DNA of 64,000 bases from Streptomyces sp. NBC_01283 (GTDB lineage: Bacteria > Actinomycetota > Actinomycetes > Streptomycetales > Streptomycetaceae), in NCBI RefSeq assembly GCF_041435335.1, contig NZ_CP108430.1, forward strand, positions 2,958,501 to 3,022,500, read 5' to 3'. Below, piece by piece: positions 1 through 7,617 of this stretch. The translations under genes and the position numbers were made by a program. Position 1 is the first letter of the stretch; each line of letters starts with the position of its first letter. A model generated the notes under the pieces. The model worked only from the letters and a program-made list of their open reading frames with translations. It was not told where the DNA came from and ran no database searches.

Positions 1-811
1 CCAGGTGCGCGGTGCCGCCACCGACGACCTGGGCCAGGTGCTGCGGATGCGGGGGCGGGAACACCGGCTCGGCCGGGGCGGAGACGACGAGCGTGGGGAC
101 CTTCGTCCCGGCCAGGGCGTCGGTGCGGAGCATGTGGGAGTCGTCGGCCCGGGCATGCGCCGTCGAGGCGATGTGAGTGCCGGTGTGCTCGATGATACGG
201 CGCTCCAGGTCACGGAAGTACGCGTCGTCCACGCCGAGTTGGCGGCCGTTCAGGACGCGCCAGTGCTCCACCCTGCGGTCCAGTTCGGCCTCTAGCCCCG
301 CGTCCTCCACCGGGCGGGACCACAGCTCCAGGACTTCCGGGGCTATGCCGGGGAGTTCGGCCACGGGGATCTCGGTTCCGTCCGGGGCCGCGTATGGGGC
401 TTCGCTGAGCGCGCAGGTGCCGATCAGCGTGGCGCTGAGGACGCGCTCGGGATGGTCGGCGAGGACCAGCTGGGTCAGCATGCCGCCGAGGGACATGCCC
501 ACCAGATGCGCGCGCTCCACTCCCAGGGCGTCCAGGACCGCTACGACATCCTGCGCCAAGTCGGTTATGGGGTAAGGGCGTTGGTCGAAGGTGGAGGTGG
601 AGCGGCCCGTGTCCCGGTGGTCGTAGCGGATGACCTGATGCCGGGTGGCGAGATCGTCGGCCAGGGCGTCGGGCCAGCCGAGACCGGAGGCCTGGGCGCC
701 CATGATCAGGAGCAGGGCGGGGGCCTCGGGGTCACCGCGCCGCTCCGTCCACAGCTTGATGCCGGGGGCGACTTCGACGTACTGCTGCTGACGTTGCTGC
801 CTTTGCTGCAT
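1..811 (-). CDS. alpha/beta hydrolase, 3' end cut by the window
   Basis: I translated the minus strand from an ATG at 811; the frame stays open to the window edge (270 codons), so the C-terminus is missing. The first ten residues are mostly Gln (MQQRQQRQQQ). An alpha/beta hydrolase core follows: LLLIMGAQ oxyanion strand, RYDHRDTGRS, and the nucleophile elbow GMSLGGM with serine. The catalytic His would lie near or beyond the cut. The closest families are 3-oxoadipate enol-lactonase/esterase-like hydrolases; the substrate cannot be told. A ribosome binding site GGAGG lies 8 nt upstream of the ATG. The promoter region carries a perfect palindrome (846-864), so expression is probably controlled by a TetR-type repressor encoded elsewhere. 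Confidence 0.8.
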   Translation of the reverse strand, partial: MQQRQQRQQQYVEVAPGIKLWTERRGDPEAPALLLIMGAQASGLGWPDALADDLATRHQVIRYDHRDTGRSTSTFDQRPYPITDLAQDVVAVLDALGVERAHLVGMSLGGMLTQLVLADHPERVLSATLIGTCALSEAPYAAPDGTEIPVAELPGIAPEVLELWSRPVEDAGLEAELDRRVEHWRVLNGRQLGVDDAYFRDLERRIIEHTGTHIASTAHARADDSHMLRTDALAGTKVPTLVVSAPAEPVFPPPHPQHLAQVVGGGTAHL

Positions 812-845
812 GGGGGAACCTCCGGGGTGGCGCACACTGAACAGG

Positions 846-883
846 ACGAGACGTATCGTCTCGTGAGTCTGGTGATACGTCAA
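846..883 (-). promoter_or_regulatory. Palindromic operator and -35 element upstream of the hydrolase
   Basis: Positions 846-853 (ACGAGACG) and 857-864 (CGTCTCGT) form a perfect 8-3-8 inverted repeat. On the minus strand a TTGACG -35-like hexamer lies at 883-878, so the palindrome sits where the -10 and start site would be. Size and symmetry fit a TetR-family operator. No TetR gene is adjacent inside the window. Confidence 0.55.
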
Positions 884-905
884 CCTGCCTGGCCCGCCCC
901 CAGCC

Positions 906-2261
906 CTAGAACCCGCCCCCGAAGTCCCCGCCACCGCCGAAATCGCCGCCGCCCCCGAAGTCACCGCCCCCTCCGAAGTCCCCGGGGTCGAAGTCCGAGC
1001 CCGAGTAGTCGCCGCCGTCGTAACCGGCGCCGCCGCCGAAGTCCCCGTATCCCGAGCCGTAGTCCGCCGCGTACGCCGGGCTTGCCATCATTCCGCCCAG
1101 CATCGTGCCGACGAGCAGGCCCGGCAGCAGGCCGCCGCCGAAGTAGCCGCCGGCCCAGGGGCCGTAGGCGGGGCCCGCCTCCCAGTACGGGCGGCGCTCC
1201 CCCGAATCCGTGGCCACGGTCCGCGACATCGGCTCGTCCCCGTCCGCGAGGCGCGTCGCGTCGGCCAGGCACACCGGGACCGTCCGCTCGGCCCCGCCCG
1301 GCGGCGCCCACTGGGCGTCCTTCACCGAGGGGCCGTGGCGCGGGTCGAAGAAGCACGGGGCGCGGCGTTCCGGCAGCGGCCTTCCCTCCCGGCGTGCGGC
1401 CAGCAGGGCGAGCGAGAAGCGGCCGTCCTCAAGGGACTGGGTGACGGCCCGCACCTGCTCGGGCCGCTCCGCCGCCGCCATGAACGACTTCGCGTTCTCG
1501 TACGAGTCGAGGGCCCGTTCGTAGTCCGCGCGCATCGCGTCGTCCGCTCCCGCCTCCGCGGGGTGGAAGTCGAGCCGGTCGAGCTCCTCGCCGTACGCCG
1601 TGATGTCCTCGTCCACCACGACCCGCAGCTTCTCCAGCGCGGCCCGCTGCTCCTCGGCCTTCCGCCGCCGGTTGCGCCGGACCACCGCGTACGTGACCGC
1701 GCCGCCCGCGACGAGTACCGCGCCGACACCGATCAGCGCACCCGTGGACGCGTTGTCGGAACCGGAGCCGCCCCAGGAAGCGGGCGCCGTGCCGCGGGCG
1801 TCCTTCACCGCCTGGTCGACGAAGGCGTTGAGCTGGGTGTTCGTGTCCGCCACGCCGCCGTAGGTCGTGACGATGTTGGAGACGGCGGCGTTGCTCAGGA
1901 CCTGCCGGTCGGCCTTCGCGTCGAACTTGTCGCCGAGCCTGATCCCGTACACACCCGTCACGCCGGTCTCGGTGCGCAGTTTCTGGAAGAGATCCTGGCG
2001 GGGGAAGTCGGCGGGCAGCACCGCCACGAACACGGGCTTGTCGGCATCCTTGATCTTGTCCGCGAGGGCGTTCGCCTCGACCCCGGACAGCTGGTCCGAG
2101 GCGGCCGGATCCACGTACACCGGGCTCTTCTCCCAGGCGTCGGCCACGGCCGGGACACTGGTGGCGGCCGCCGCCCCGGGCGCCGCCGTGAACGACACGG
2201 CACCCAGGGACACGAGGAGGCCGGACAGCGCGACAAATATTCGCTTCGCCCCAATACTCAT
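906..2261 (-). CDS. TPM-domain membrane protein with Gly-rich tail
   Basis: 451 residues. The N-terminus has a signal peptide (about 1-33, hydrophobic FVALSGLLVSLGAVSF, ending in an Ala-rich cleavage region). An extracytoplasmic TPM-type domain follows at about 40-165, then one membrane segment (GALIGVGAVLVAGGAV, about 173-192) with an RRNRRRK stop-transfer cluster, and a cytoplasmic Glu/Arg-rich region that looks helical. The last 60 residues are Gly/Asp/Phe-rich and end in tandem GGGGDF units. TPM proteins of this build are commonly annotated as membrane-anchored repair or phosphatase-like proteins; the function here is unknown. It lies between the hydrolase and cimA, all on the minus strand, with 61 nt to cimA's end. 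Confidence 0.85.
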   Translation of the reverse strand: MSIGAKRIFVALSGLLVSLGAVSFTAAPGAAAATSVPAVADAWEKSPVYVDPAASDQLSGVEANALADKIKDADKPVFVAVLPADFPRQDLFQKLRTETGVTGVYGIRLGDKFDAKADRQVLSNAAVSNIVTTYGGVADTNTQLNAFVDQAVKDARGTAPASWGGSGSDNASTGALIGVGAVLVAGGAVTYAVVRRNRRRKAEEQRAALEKLRVVVDEDITAYGEELDRLDFHPAEAGADDAMRADYERALDSYENAKSFMAAAERPEQVRAVTQSLEDGRFSLALLAARREGRPLPERRAPCFFDPRHGPSVKDAQWAPPGGAERTVPVCLADATRLADGDEPMSRTVATDSGERRPYWEAGPAYGPWAGGYFGGGLLPGLLVGTMLGGMMASPAYAADYGSGYGDFGGGAGYDGGDYSGSDFDPGDFGGGGDFGGGGDFGGGGDFGGGF

Positions 2262-2322
2262 ACTTCGAAGCTAACTCAGTCGCGCCCCCGGCGGCGGTCC
2301 ACGGCCGCCTCTGCCGGACGTC

Positions 2323-3927
2323 CTACTCGACCGGCTCGACGCCCGCCCGCAGCAGTCCGTAGGTGTACGCGTCCTCCAGCGCCTGCCAGGACGCCGCGAT
2401 GACGTTCTCCGCGACACCCACCGTCGACCACTCGCCGTCACCGTCACTGGTGGAGATCAGTACCCGGGTCGTGGACGACGTGCCGTGCTTGCCCTCCAGG
2501 ATGCGGACCTTGTAGTCGACGAGCTCCATCTTGGCGAGCTGGGGGTAGATCCGCTCCAGACCCACCCGGAGCGACCGGTCGAGCGCGTTGACCGGGCCGT
2601 TGCCCTCCGCCGTGGCGACGATGCGCTCGCCCTTGGCCCACAGTTTCACCGTCGCCTCGTTCGCGTGCGTGCCGTCGGGCCGGTCCTCGACGATGGCCCG
2701 CCAGGACTCGACGCGGAAGTAGCGCCGGGCGCGCCCCTCGACCTCTTCGCGGAGCAGCAGCTCGAAGGACGCGTCGGCGGCCTCGAACGTGTACCCCTGG
2801 AGCTCGCGCTCCTTGACCCGCTCGACGACCCGGCCCACCAGCTCCCGGTCGTCGCCCAGGTCGATCCCGAGCTCCTTGCCCTTGAGTTCGATGGAGGCGC
2901 GGCCCGCCATGTCCGAGACCAGCATCCGGATGCGGTTGCCGACCAGGTCCGGGTCGATGTGCTGGTAGAGGTCCGGGTCGACCTTGATCGCGGAGGCGTG
3001 CAGGCCCGCCTTGTGGGCGAAGGCCGAGACGCCCACGTACGGCTGGTGCGTGGAGGGGGTGAGGTTGACGACCTCGGCGATGGCGTGCGAGACGCGGGTC
3101 ATCTCGCGCAGCGCGCCCTCGGGCAGGACCTGCTTGCCGTACTTGAGCTCAAGGGCGCCGACGACGGGGAAGAGGTTGGCGTTGCCGACCCGCTCGCCGT
3201 AGCCGTTCGCGGTGCACTGCACGTGGGTGGCACCGGCGTCGACGGCGGCGAGGGTGTTGGCGACCGCGCAGCCGGTGTCGTCCTGCGCGTGGATGCCGAG
3301 CCGGGCGCCGGTGTCGGCGATCACGGTGCCGACGATCGCCTTGACCTGGGCGGGGAGCATGCCGCCGTTGGTGTCGCACAGGACGACGACGTCGGCGCCC
3401 GCCTCGGAGGCCGTGCGGACGACGGATTTCGCGTACTCGGCGTTGGCGCGGTAGCCGTCGAAGAAGTGCTCGCAGTCGACGAAGACGCGCCGCCCCTGGT
3501 CGCGGAGGTAGGAGACGGTGTCGCGCACCATCTCCAGGTTCTCCTCCAGGGTCGTGCGCAGGGCGAGCTCGACGTGCCGGTCATGAGCCTTGGCGACCAG
3601 CGTGATGACCGGGGCGCCGGACTCCAGCAGGGCGTTGACCTGCGGGTCCGAGGCCGCCGAGCCACCGGCGCGGCGGGTGGCGCCGAAGGCGACGAGCTGG
3701 GCGTGCCGGAAGGTGATCTCTTGCTGAGCGCGGGCGAAGAACTCGGTGTCGCGGGGGTTGGCGCCCGGCCAGCCGCCCTCGATGAAGCCCACGCCGAAGT
3801 CGTCCAGGTGCCGGGCGATGGTCAGCTTGTCCGCGACGGTCAGGTTGATTCCCTCACGCTGTGCTCCGTCGCGCAGCGTGGTGTCAAAGACGTGGAACGA
3901 ATCGTCGGGTGTGCTGGTTTCCGTCAT
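2323..3927 (-). CDS. cimA: (R)-citramalate synthase
   Basis: 534 residues, the normal length for CimA. It would condense pyruvate and acetyl-CoA to citramalate, feeding the threonine-independent route to 2-ketobutyrate and isoleucine. The N-terminal HMGL/LeuA-type TIM barrel starts with the DTTLRDGAQREG motif (about residue 15) and carries the HAQDDTG metal-site segment. The C-terminal third matches the LeuA/CimA dimerisation-regulatory domain (EGNGPVNALDRSLR, then DYKVRILEGK). Length and the citramalate-type N-terminus argue against 2-isopropylmalate synthase. AGGAG lies 10 nt before the ATG. The 365-base upstream gap contains a leader frame with tandem Ile codons and an intrinsic terminator (separate entries), which suggests control by isoleucyl-tRNA charging. 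Confidence 0.93.
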   Translation of the reverse strand: MTETSTPDDSFHVFDTTLRDGAQREGINLTVADKLTIARHLDDFGVGFIEGGWPGANPRDTEFFARAQQEITFRHAQLVAFGATRRAGGSAASDPQVNALLESGAPVITLVAKAHDRHVELALRTTLEENLEMVRDTVSYLRDQGRRVFVDCEHFFDGYRANAEYAKSVVRTASEAGADVVVLCDTNGGMLPAQVKAIVGTVIADTGARLGIHAQDDTGCAVANTLAAVDAGATHVQCTANGYGERVGNANLFPVVGALELKYGKQVLPEGALREMTRVSHAIAEVVNLTPSTHQPYVGVSAFAHKAGLHASAIKVDPDLYQHIDPDLVGNRIRMLVSDMAGRASIELKGKELGIDLGDDRELVGRVVERVKERELQGYTFEAADASFELLLREEVEGRARRYFRVESWRAIVEDRPDGTHANEATVKLWAKGERIVATAEGNGPVNALDRSLRVGLERIYPQLAKMELVDYKVRILEGKHGTSSTTRVLISTSDGDGEWSTVGVAENVIAASWQALEDAYTYGLLRAGVEPVE

Positions 3928-4036
3928 GCTGATCTGGCTCCTGTGTCGGATCTCGGTCTACCGGAATGACCGGCTCCACCGCCTCAATGATCCCTCGCGC
4001 TCCGCGTCCGGCTGATGTTGGGCCAGGAAACGAAAA

Positions 4037-4060
4037 AACCCCTCGTGGGTACGAGAGGTT
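4037..4060 (-). terminator. Attenuator-like intrinsic terminator in the cimA leader
   Basis: On the minus strand 4060-4051 (AACCTCTCGT) pairs along all ten positions (one T-G wobble) with 4046-4037 (ACGAGGGGTT), with a 4-nt loop, and runs straight into six T's at 4038-4033. It lies 110 nt upstream of cimA. It is not the terminator of the upstream gene, which has its own 13-bp hairpin at 4247-4278. The 9-mer TCTCGTACC of the 5' arm region also occurs at 4111-4103, so an alternative pairing is possible. Confidence 0.65.
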
Positions 4061-4114
4061 TGCGCGCGGGTCGAGAGACGACGGTGTCCGCCCGTACATG
4101 GTGGTACGAGACGG

Positions 4115-4165
4115 TCACTGCGGACCGGCGCGCCTGCTGCCAATAATCATGGCGAACGAGAGCAC
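4115..4165 (-). CDS. Candidate cimA leader peptide with tandem Ile codons
   Basis: A short frame on the minus strand reads V/M-LSFAMIIGSRRAGPQ-stop from a GTG at 4165, or MIIGSRRAGPQ from the ATG at 4150. It has two consecutive ATT codons, rare in this genome, and CimA makes the isoleucine precursor. An AGG lies 8 nt before the GTG; the ATG has no clear ribosome binding site. The stop codon lies 4 nt before the upstream TCTCGTACC copy and 55 nt before the terminator stem. The spacing suits transcription attenuation, but the peptide is inferred from position and codon content only. Confidence 0.35.
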   Translation of the reverse strand: MLSFAMIIGSRRAGPQ

Positions 4166-4246
4166 GGTGGCAGCCTGCCACAGCCCGCACACACCGCGCT
4201 GCCCCGTCTCACGATGCGGGCGCACCTGGACGGTCCGGGCACCACG

Positions 4247-4278
4247 GTGCGGGCGGCGCGTGGGTGCGCCGCCCGCAC
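4247..4278 (-). terminator. Terminator after the beta-propeller protein gene
   Basis: A perfect 13-bp inverted repeat (4247-4259 with 4266-4278, 6-nt loop) lies 15 nt downstream of the stop at 4293. It has no T-run, as is usual in Streptomyces. Confidence 0.7.
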
Positions 4279-4292
4279 GCCGTACGGCCGTG

Positions 4293-5591
4293 TCAGCGCA
4301 GGTGACGCACGAAGACGTCCCGCACCCCGTTGGTGTCGTCCGGCACCAGATTCGTGGCGTCCGAGGTGAACGCGACGGTCCGGGCGTCCGCACTGAGCCC
4401 GTAGTGGGAGACGGCGGAGTCGGCCTCGCCGCCGCCTTGCGGCACGTCCACGCGCTGGTTCTTGCCGGTGCGCAGATCGCGTACGTAGAGGGAGGCGCTG
4501 CCGGGATCGCCTGCGACGAGACCCGAGGCGCTGGAGACGAACACGACGCGGCGGCCGTCCGGGGTGATCTTGGCCTCGATGGAGTTGCCGTCCGGCTGGC
4601 TGCCGTCGGCGGCGTACACGATCCGCTCGATGGCGTCGGTGCGCAGGTCGATGCGGAAGACGTCGTACTTCTCGTTCGTGTCGCCGGGGACCAGGTCGCC
4701 GGAGCGCGCGGTGAAGACGCCGTACCGCCCGTCCCTGGTCAGCGAGTCGACACCGACCTCGCGGTCGGCGCCGGACGGCGTGAGGTCGAGGCGCCTGCTC
4801 TGGCCGGTCTTCCTGTCGTAGAGGTAGGTGCGCCCGTCGAGGCCGGGACGCTGCTGGCCCATCGAGTAGGCGATGTGGCTGCCGTCGGCGCTCACGGTGA
4901 ACTGCGAGATGAAGTACGACGAGCTGGCCCCGCCGGTGACGATCTCGCTGATCCGCTTGGTGGTCCCCTTCTTGCGGTCGCGGACGTACACGCCGCTGTT
5001 CATCCCGTCCACGTAGTCGCCGTTGTCCTTGAGCGACGAGACGAACGTGACGTACCGGCCGTCCTCGCTCGTCTCGGCGGCCGTCGTGCTCTGCCCCTCC
5101 ACCGGCTTGTCCGCGTCCGAGAGGCTGACGAGCTCGGTCCGCTTCGTCTTGAGGTCCCGCACGTAGATGCCGCTGTAGTACTCGCCCCGCTCGTACGTGA
5201 CGGCGGCGAACGTCACATAGCGGCCGTTGTCGCTGATGGTCGGCCGCTGGCTCACGAAGTCGGTGAACTCGGCGCCGGAGTCCTGCACGCTGACCCGTTC
5301 GACCGTGCCGCGCTTGAGGTCGCGTACGTAGACGTCGGGCCAGGTGTCGGTGTCGCCCGGCGTGAGGTTCTTCGCCTCCGAGGAGAAGACGACGTACCGC
5401 CCGTCGGCGCTGACGTCCGGGTACTCCGACGCCCCGTCGGCCTGCGCTCCGTCCCCCGCGACGCTCACCCGCTCGGTGCGGGGCGTGTCGGCGGCGCCGG
5501 GGGCGGCAAAGGCGGCGGGCAACGTCGTGGCCGTGACGGCCGCGACAAGTGCGGCGGCCGTCAGGGCGGCGCGGCGCTTGGTGCTGTGCAT
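4293..5591 (-). CDS. Exported WD40-like (PD40/TolB-type) beta-propeller protein
   Basis: 432 residues from the ATG at 5591, which has GGGGGA 7 nt upstream; the longer in-frame extension lacks such a site. The signal peptide is MHSTKRR followed by an Ala-rich stretch to about residue 32. The mature part is built of repeated units of the pattern SADGRYVVF-S...DTN...DVYVRDL, at least seven times, typical of PD40 propeller blades. Such proteins are exported, and the role is unknown. No catalytic residues can be named. A remnant of a second copy lies just upstream (5726-5853), so this locus once held a tandem pair. Confidence 0.85.
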   Translation of the reverse strand: MHSTKRRAALTAAALVAAVTATTLPAAFAAPGAADTPRTERVSVAGDGAQADGASEYPDVSADGRYVVFSSEAKNLTPGDTDTWPDVYVRDLKRGTVERVSVQDSGAEFTDFVSQRPTISDNGRYVTFAAVTYERGEYYSGIYVRDLKTKRTELVSLSDADKPVEGQSTTAAETSEDGRYVTFVSSLKDNGDYVDGMNSGVYVRDRKKGTTKRISEIVTGGASSSYFISQFTVSADGSHIAYSMGQQRPGLDGRTYLYDRKTGQSRRLDLTPSGADREVGVDSLTRDGRYGVFTARSGDLVPGDTNEKYDVFRIDLRTDAIERIVYAADGSQPDGNSIEAKITPDGRRVVFVSSASGLVAGDPGSASLYVRDLRTGKNQRVDVPQGGGEADSAVSHYGLSADARTVAFTSDATNLVPDDTNGVRDVFVRHLR

Positions 5592-5725
5592 GGTCAAATC
5601 CCCCGTGCTCTCTCGGTGTTCATGGCGTGCGTGGCGTTCATGGTGCGCGTGGTCGGCGCGCGCGTTCACCGCGTGCAATGTCTGTGATGCGCGAGATGGT
5701 CCGATGGTTGCGGTGCGCCGCCGGG

Positions 5726-5853
5726 TCAGTGGATGTGGCGCAGGAAAATGTCACGGACTCCGTGCGTGCCGCCGGGCACCACGTCGGTGTCGTCCGAGCC
5801 GCGTACGCGCCCGCCGACGTGTTCATCGCCACCGTGCGCCCGCTGACCCGCAG
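5726..5853 (-). pseudogene. Frameshifted C-terminal remnant of a second PD40 propeller gene
   Basis: On the minus strand one frame reads LRVSGRTVAMNTSAG (upstream part) and a different frame reads DTDVVPGGTHGVRDIFLRHIH-stop at 5726. Together they match the last blade of the intact neighbour (LSADARTVAFTSDATN, then DTNGVRDVFVRHLR-stop), but in two frames, so at least one frameshift separates them. No upstream part of the gene survives before the TetR stop at 5907. The rest of 5592-5904 holds the promoter region of the intact gene and a short degenerate direct repeat (about 5864-5895); I see no other gene in it. Confidence 0.6.
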
Positions 5854-5904
5854 CAACGTGGACGGGGTATTCGGGTCCTACGGGTTCTACGGGCCCAGCG
5901 GGTC

Positions 5905-6510
5905 CTATGCGCCGGAGGTGAGCGCTCCGTCCAGGAACTCCCGTACGTGCGCGAGGATTTGTTCGCGTCCGGTGCCGCGCAGGCCGATCGCCACATGGAT
6001 GGAGAATCCGTCGAGCAGCGCCCGCAGCCGGGCCGCGAACCGGTCGGGGTCCAGAGCCCCGAACTCGCCCCGCGACACCCCTTCGGCGAGCAGCGCCACC
6101 AGGTCGCGGTGCCAGGCGCTCTCGATGGCGACCTGCCGGTCGCGCTCGTCGTCGGCGGCGTTCAGCGAGCGGTTCCAGACCTCCAGCCAGAGCGTCCAGT
6201 GGGGGTCGCCGGGGGCGTCGGGGACATACAGGTCGACGTACGCGTCGAGCCGCTCGCGGGCCGTGCCCTGCCGGGCGAGCAGCCGGCCGCGCTCGGCGCC
6301 TAGCGCGGACTCGCTCCACTCCAGGGTGCGCAGGAGCAGCTCGTCCTTGGTGCGGAAGTAGTAGAGGAGGTGGCCGCTGCTCATGCCGACCTCACGCCCG
6401 AGCGCGGCCATGGTCAGCTTCTCCAGGCCGCGCTCGGCGATCATCTCCATGGCAGCGGCCAGCACGTCCTCGCGCGGTGGTGCGTTCTTCCGGCGGGCGG
6501 CCTGGGCCAC
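5905..6510 (-). CDS. TetR/AcrR-family regulator at the end of the urease/agmatine operon
   Basis: 201 residues from a GTG at 6510 with AGGAG 5 nt upstream. The N-terminal helix-turn-helix is clear (AAMEMIAERGLEKLTMAAL, GMSSGHLLYYFRTKDELL, about residues 16-62). The C-terminal two thirds is a helical ligand-binding region without a recognisable subtype. It is the last gene of a tightly packed minus-strand set, 42 nt after agmatine deiminase, so it probably senses a metabolite of that pathway. No autoregulatory palindrome was found directly in front of it. The inverted motif before ureAB (10058-10145) is a possible target. Confidence 0.85.
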   Translation of the reverse strand: MAQAARRKNAPPREDVLAAAMEMIAERGLEKLTMAALGREVGMSSGHLLYYFRTKDELLLRTLEWSESALGAERGRLLARQGTARERLDAYVDLYVPDAPGDPHWTLWLEVWNRSLNAADDERDRQVAIESAWHRDLVALLAEGVSRGEFGALDPDRFAARLRALLDGFSIHVAIGLRGTGREQILAHVREFLDGALTSGA

Positions 6511-6552
6511 GGGGACTCCTGCGTTATTCGTCCGACGCCAGACCTTCTGACG

Positions 6553-7566
6553 CTAGATCTTCGGTTGCTGCTGGGTGATGCAGTGGATGCCACCACCCCC
6601 GGCAAAGATCGTACGGGCGTCCACGAGCGTCACGGTCCGCTCCGGGAAGAGACGGCGGAAGATGCCCGCCGCGATCTCGTCGCGCGGGTCGTCGAAGGCG
6701 CACAGGACGACGCCGCCGTTGCAGAGGTAGTGGTTGATGTAGGAGTAGTCGACCCAGCCCTCGTCGTCGGTGAGGACGGTCGGCGCGGGCACCTCGACGA
6801 TCTGCAGGGCGCGGCCCCGGGCGTCGGTCTGCCCGCGAAGGACCCCGATGATCTCCTTGCTGACCTCGTGGTCCGGGTGTGCGGGGTCCTGCTGCGAGTG
6901 GACGAGGACGACACCGGGCGCGGCGAAGGCGGCGACGATGTCGACGTGCCCCCGGGTGCCGAACCGGCCGTAGTCACCGGTCAGGCCGCGCGGCAGCCAG
7001 ATCGCCTTTCGCGTGCCGATGCGGGCGTGGACCGCCTCCTCCGCCTGCTCGCGGGTGAGGCCGGGGTTGCGTCCCGGGTCGAGCTGGACCGTGTCCGTCA
7101 GCAGGACGGTGCCCTCGCCGTCGACGTGGATGCCGCCGCCTTCGTTGACCAGGGGCGAGGAGTGGACGGGCACGCCGGCCAGGTCGGCGACATGGCGGGC
7201 GATCTTCGCGTCGTGCTCCCAGCGGGCCCAGTCCTGGCCGCCCCAGCCGTTGAACACCCAGTCCACGGCGGCCAGTTGATCACCGTCGCGTACGAAGGTG
7301 GGGCCGATGTCCCGCATCCACGCGTCGTCCAGATCGCGCTCGACCAGCTCGATGTCCGGGCCGAGGAGCGCGCGGGCCGACTCGCTCTGGCCGGTCCCGA
7401 CGACCATCGTGACGGGTTCGAAGCGGCGTACGGCACGGGCCACGCCCGCCCAGGCGGCCCGGCCCTCGGCGAGCTCGCGCTCGTCCGTGAAGGTGGGGTT
7501 GGGGCCCGGCCAGGCCATCCAGGTGCGCTCGTGCGGGGCCCACTCGGCGGGCATGTGGAAGGTCAT
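6553..7566 (-). CDS. aguA: Agmatine deiminase (PAD_porph family)
   Basis: 337 residues. Agmatine deiminase hydrolyses agmatine to N-carbamoylputrescine and ammonia. Family features: MPAEWAPHERTWMAWP at the N-terminus, DAWMRDIGPTF (substrate Asp/Arg), GGIHVDGEGT with catalytic His, and the C-terminal GGGGIHCITQQQP, whose Cys is the nucleophile. All catalytic positions look intact. A bacterial peptidylarginine deiminase-like enzyme is the other possibility, but that subfamily usually carries extra domains. It sits 51 nt after ureC and 42 nt before the TetR gene, so it is probably co-transcribed with the urease genes; the shared theme would be release of ammonia from guanidino or urea compounds. 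Confidence 0.88.
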   Translation of the reverse strand: MTFHMPAEWAPHERTWMAWPGPNPTFTDERELAEGRAAWAGVARAVRRFEPVTMVVGTGQSESARALLGPDIELVERDLDDAWMRDIGPTFVRDGDQLAAVDWVFNGWGGQDWARWEHDAKIARHVADLAGVPVHSSPLVNEGGGIHVDGEGTVLLTDTVQLDPGRNPGLTREQAEEAVHARIGTRKAIWLPRGLTGDYGRFGTRGHVDIVAAFAAPGVVLVHSQQDPAHPDHEVSKEIIGVLRGQTDARGRALQIVEVPAPTVLTDDEGWVDYSYINHYLCNGGVVLCAFDDPRDEIAAGIFRRLFPERTVTLVDARTIFAGGGGIHCITQQQPKI

Positions 7567-7617
7567 CGTGATCCCTATGGAGAGGACTGCGGAAGCTGGA
7601 GAGGACTGGCGGAAGCG

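Noticed and set aside
2485..3969. Plus-strand frame of nearly 500 codons opposite cimA
   Set aside because: Same reason: a compositional shadow of cimA codons, with no motif.
4033..4250. T-box riboswitch before cimA
   Set aside because: No T-box core (AGGGUGGNACCGCG-like) or specifier stem could be found; the leader-frame model explains the terminator better.
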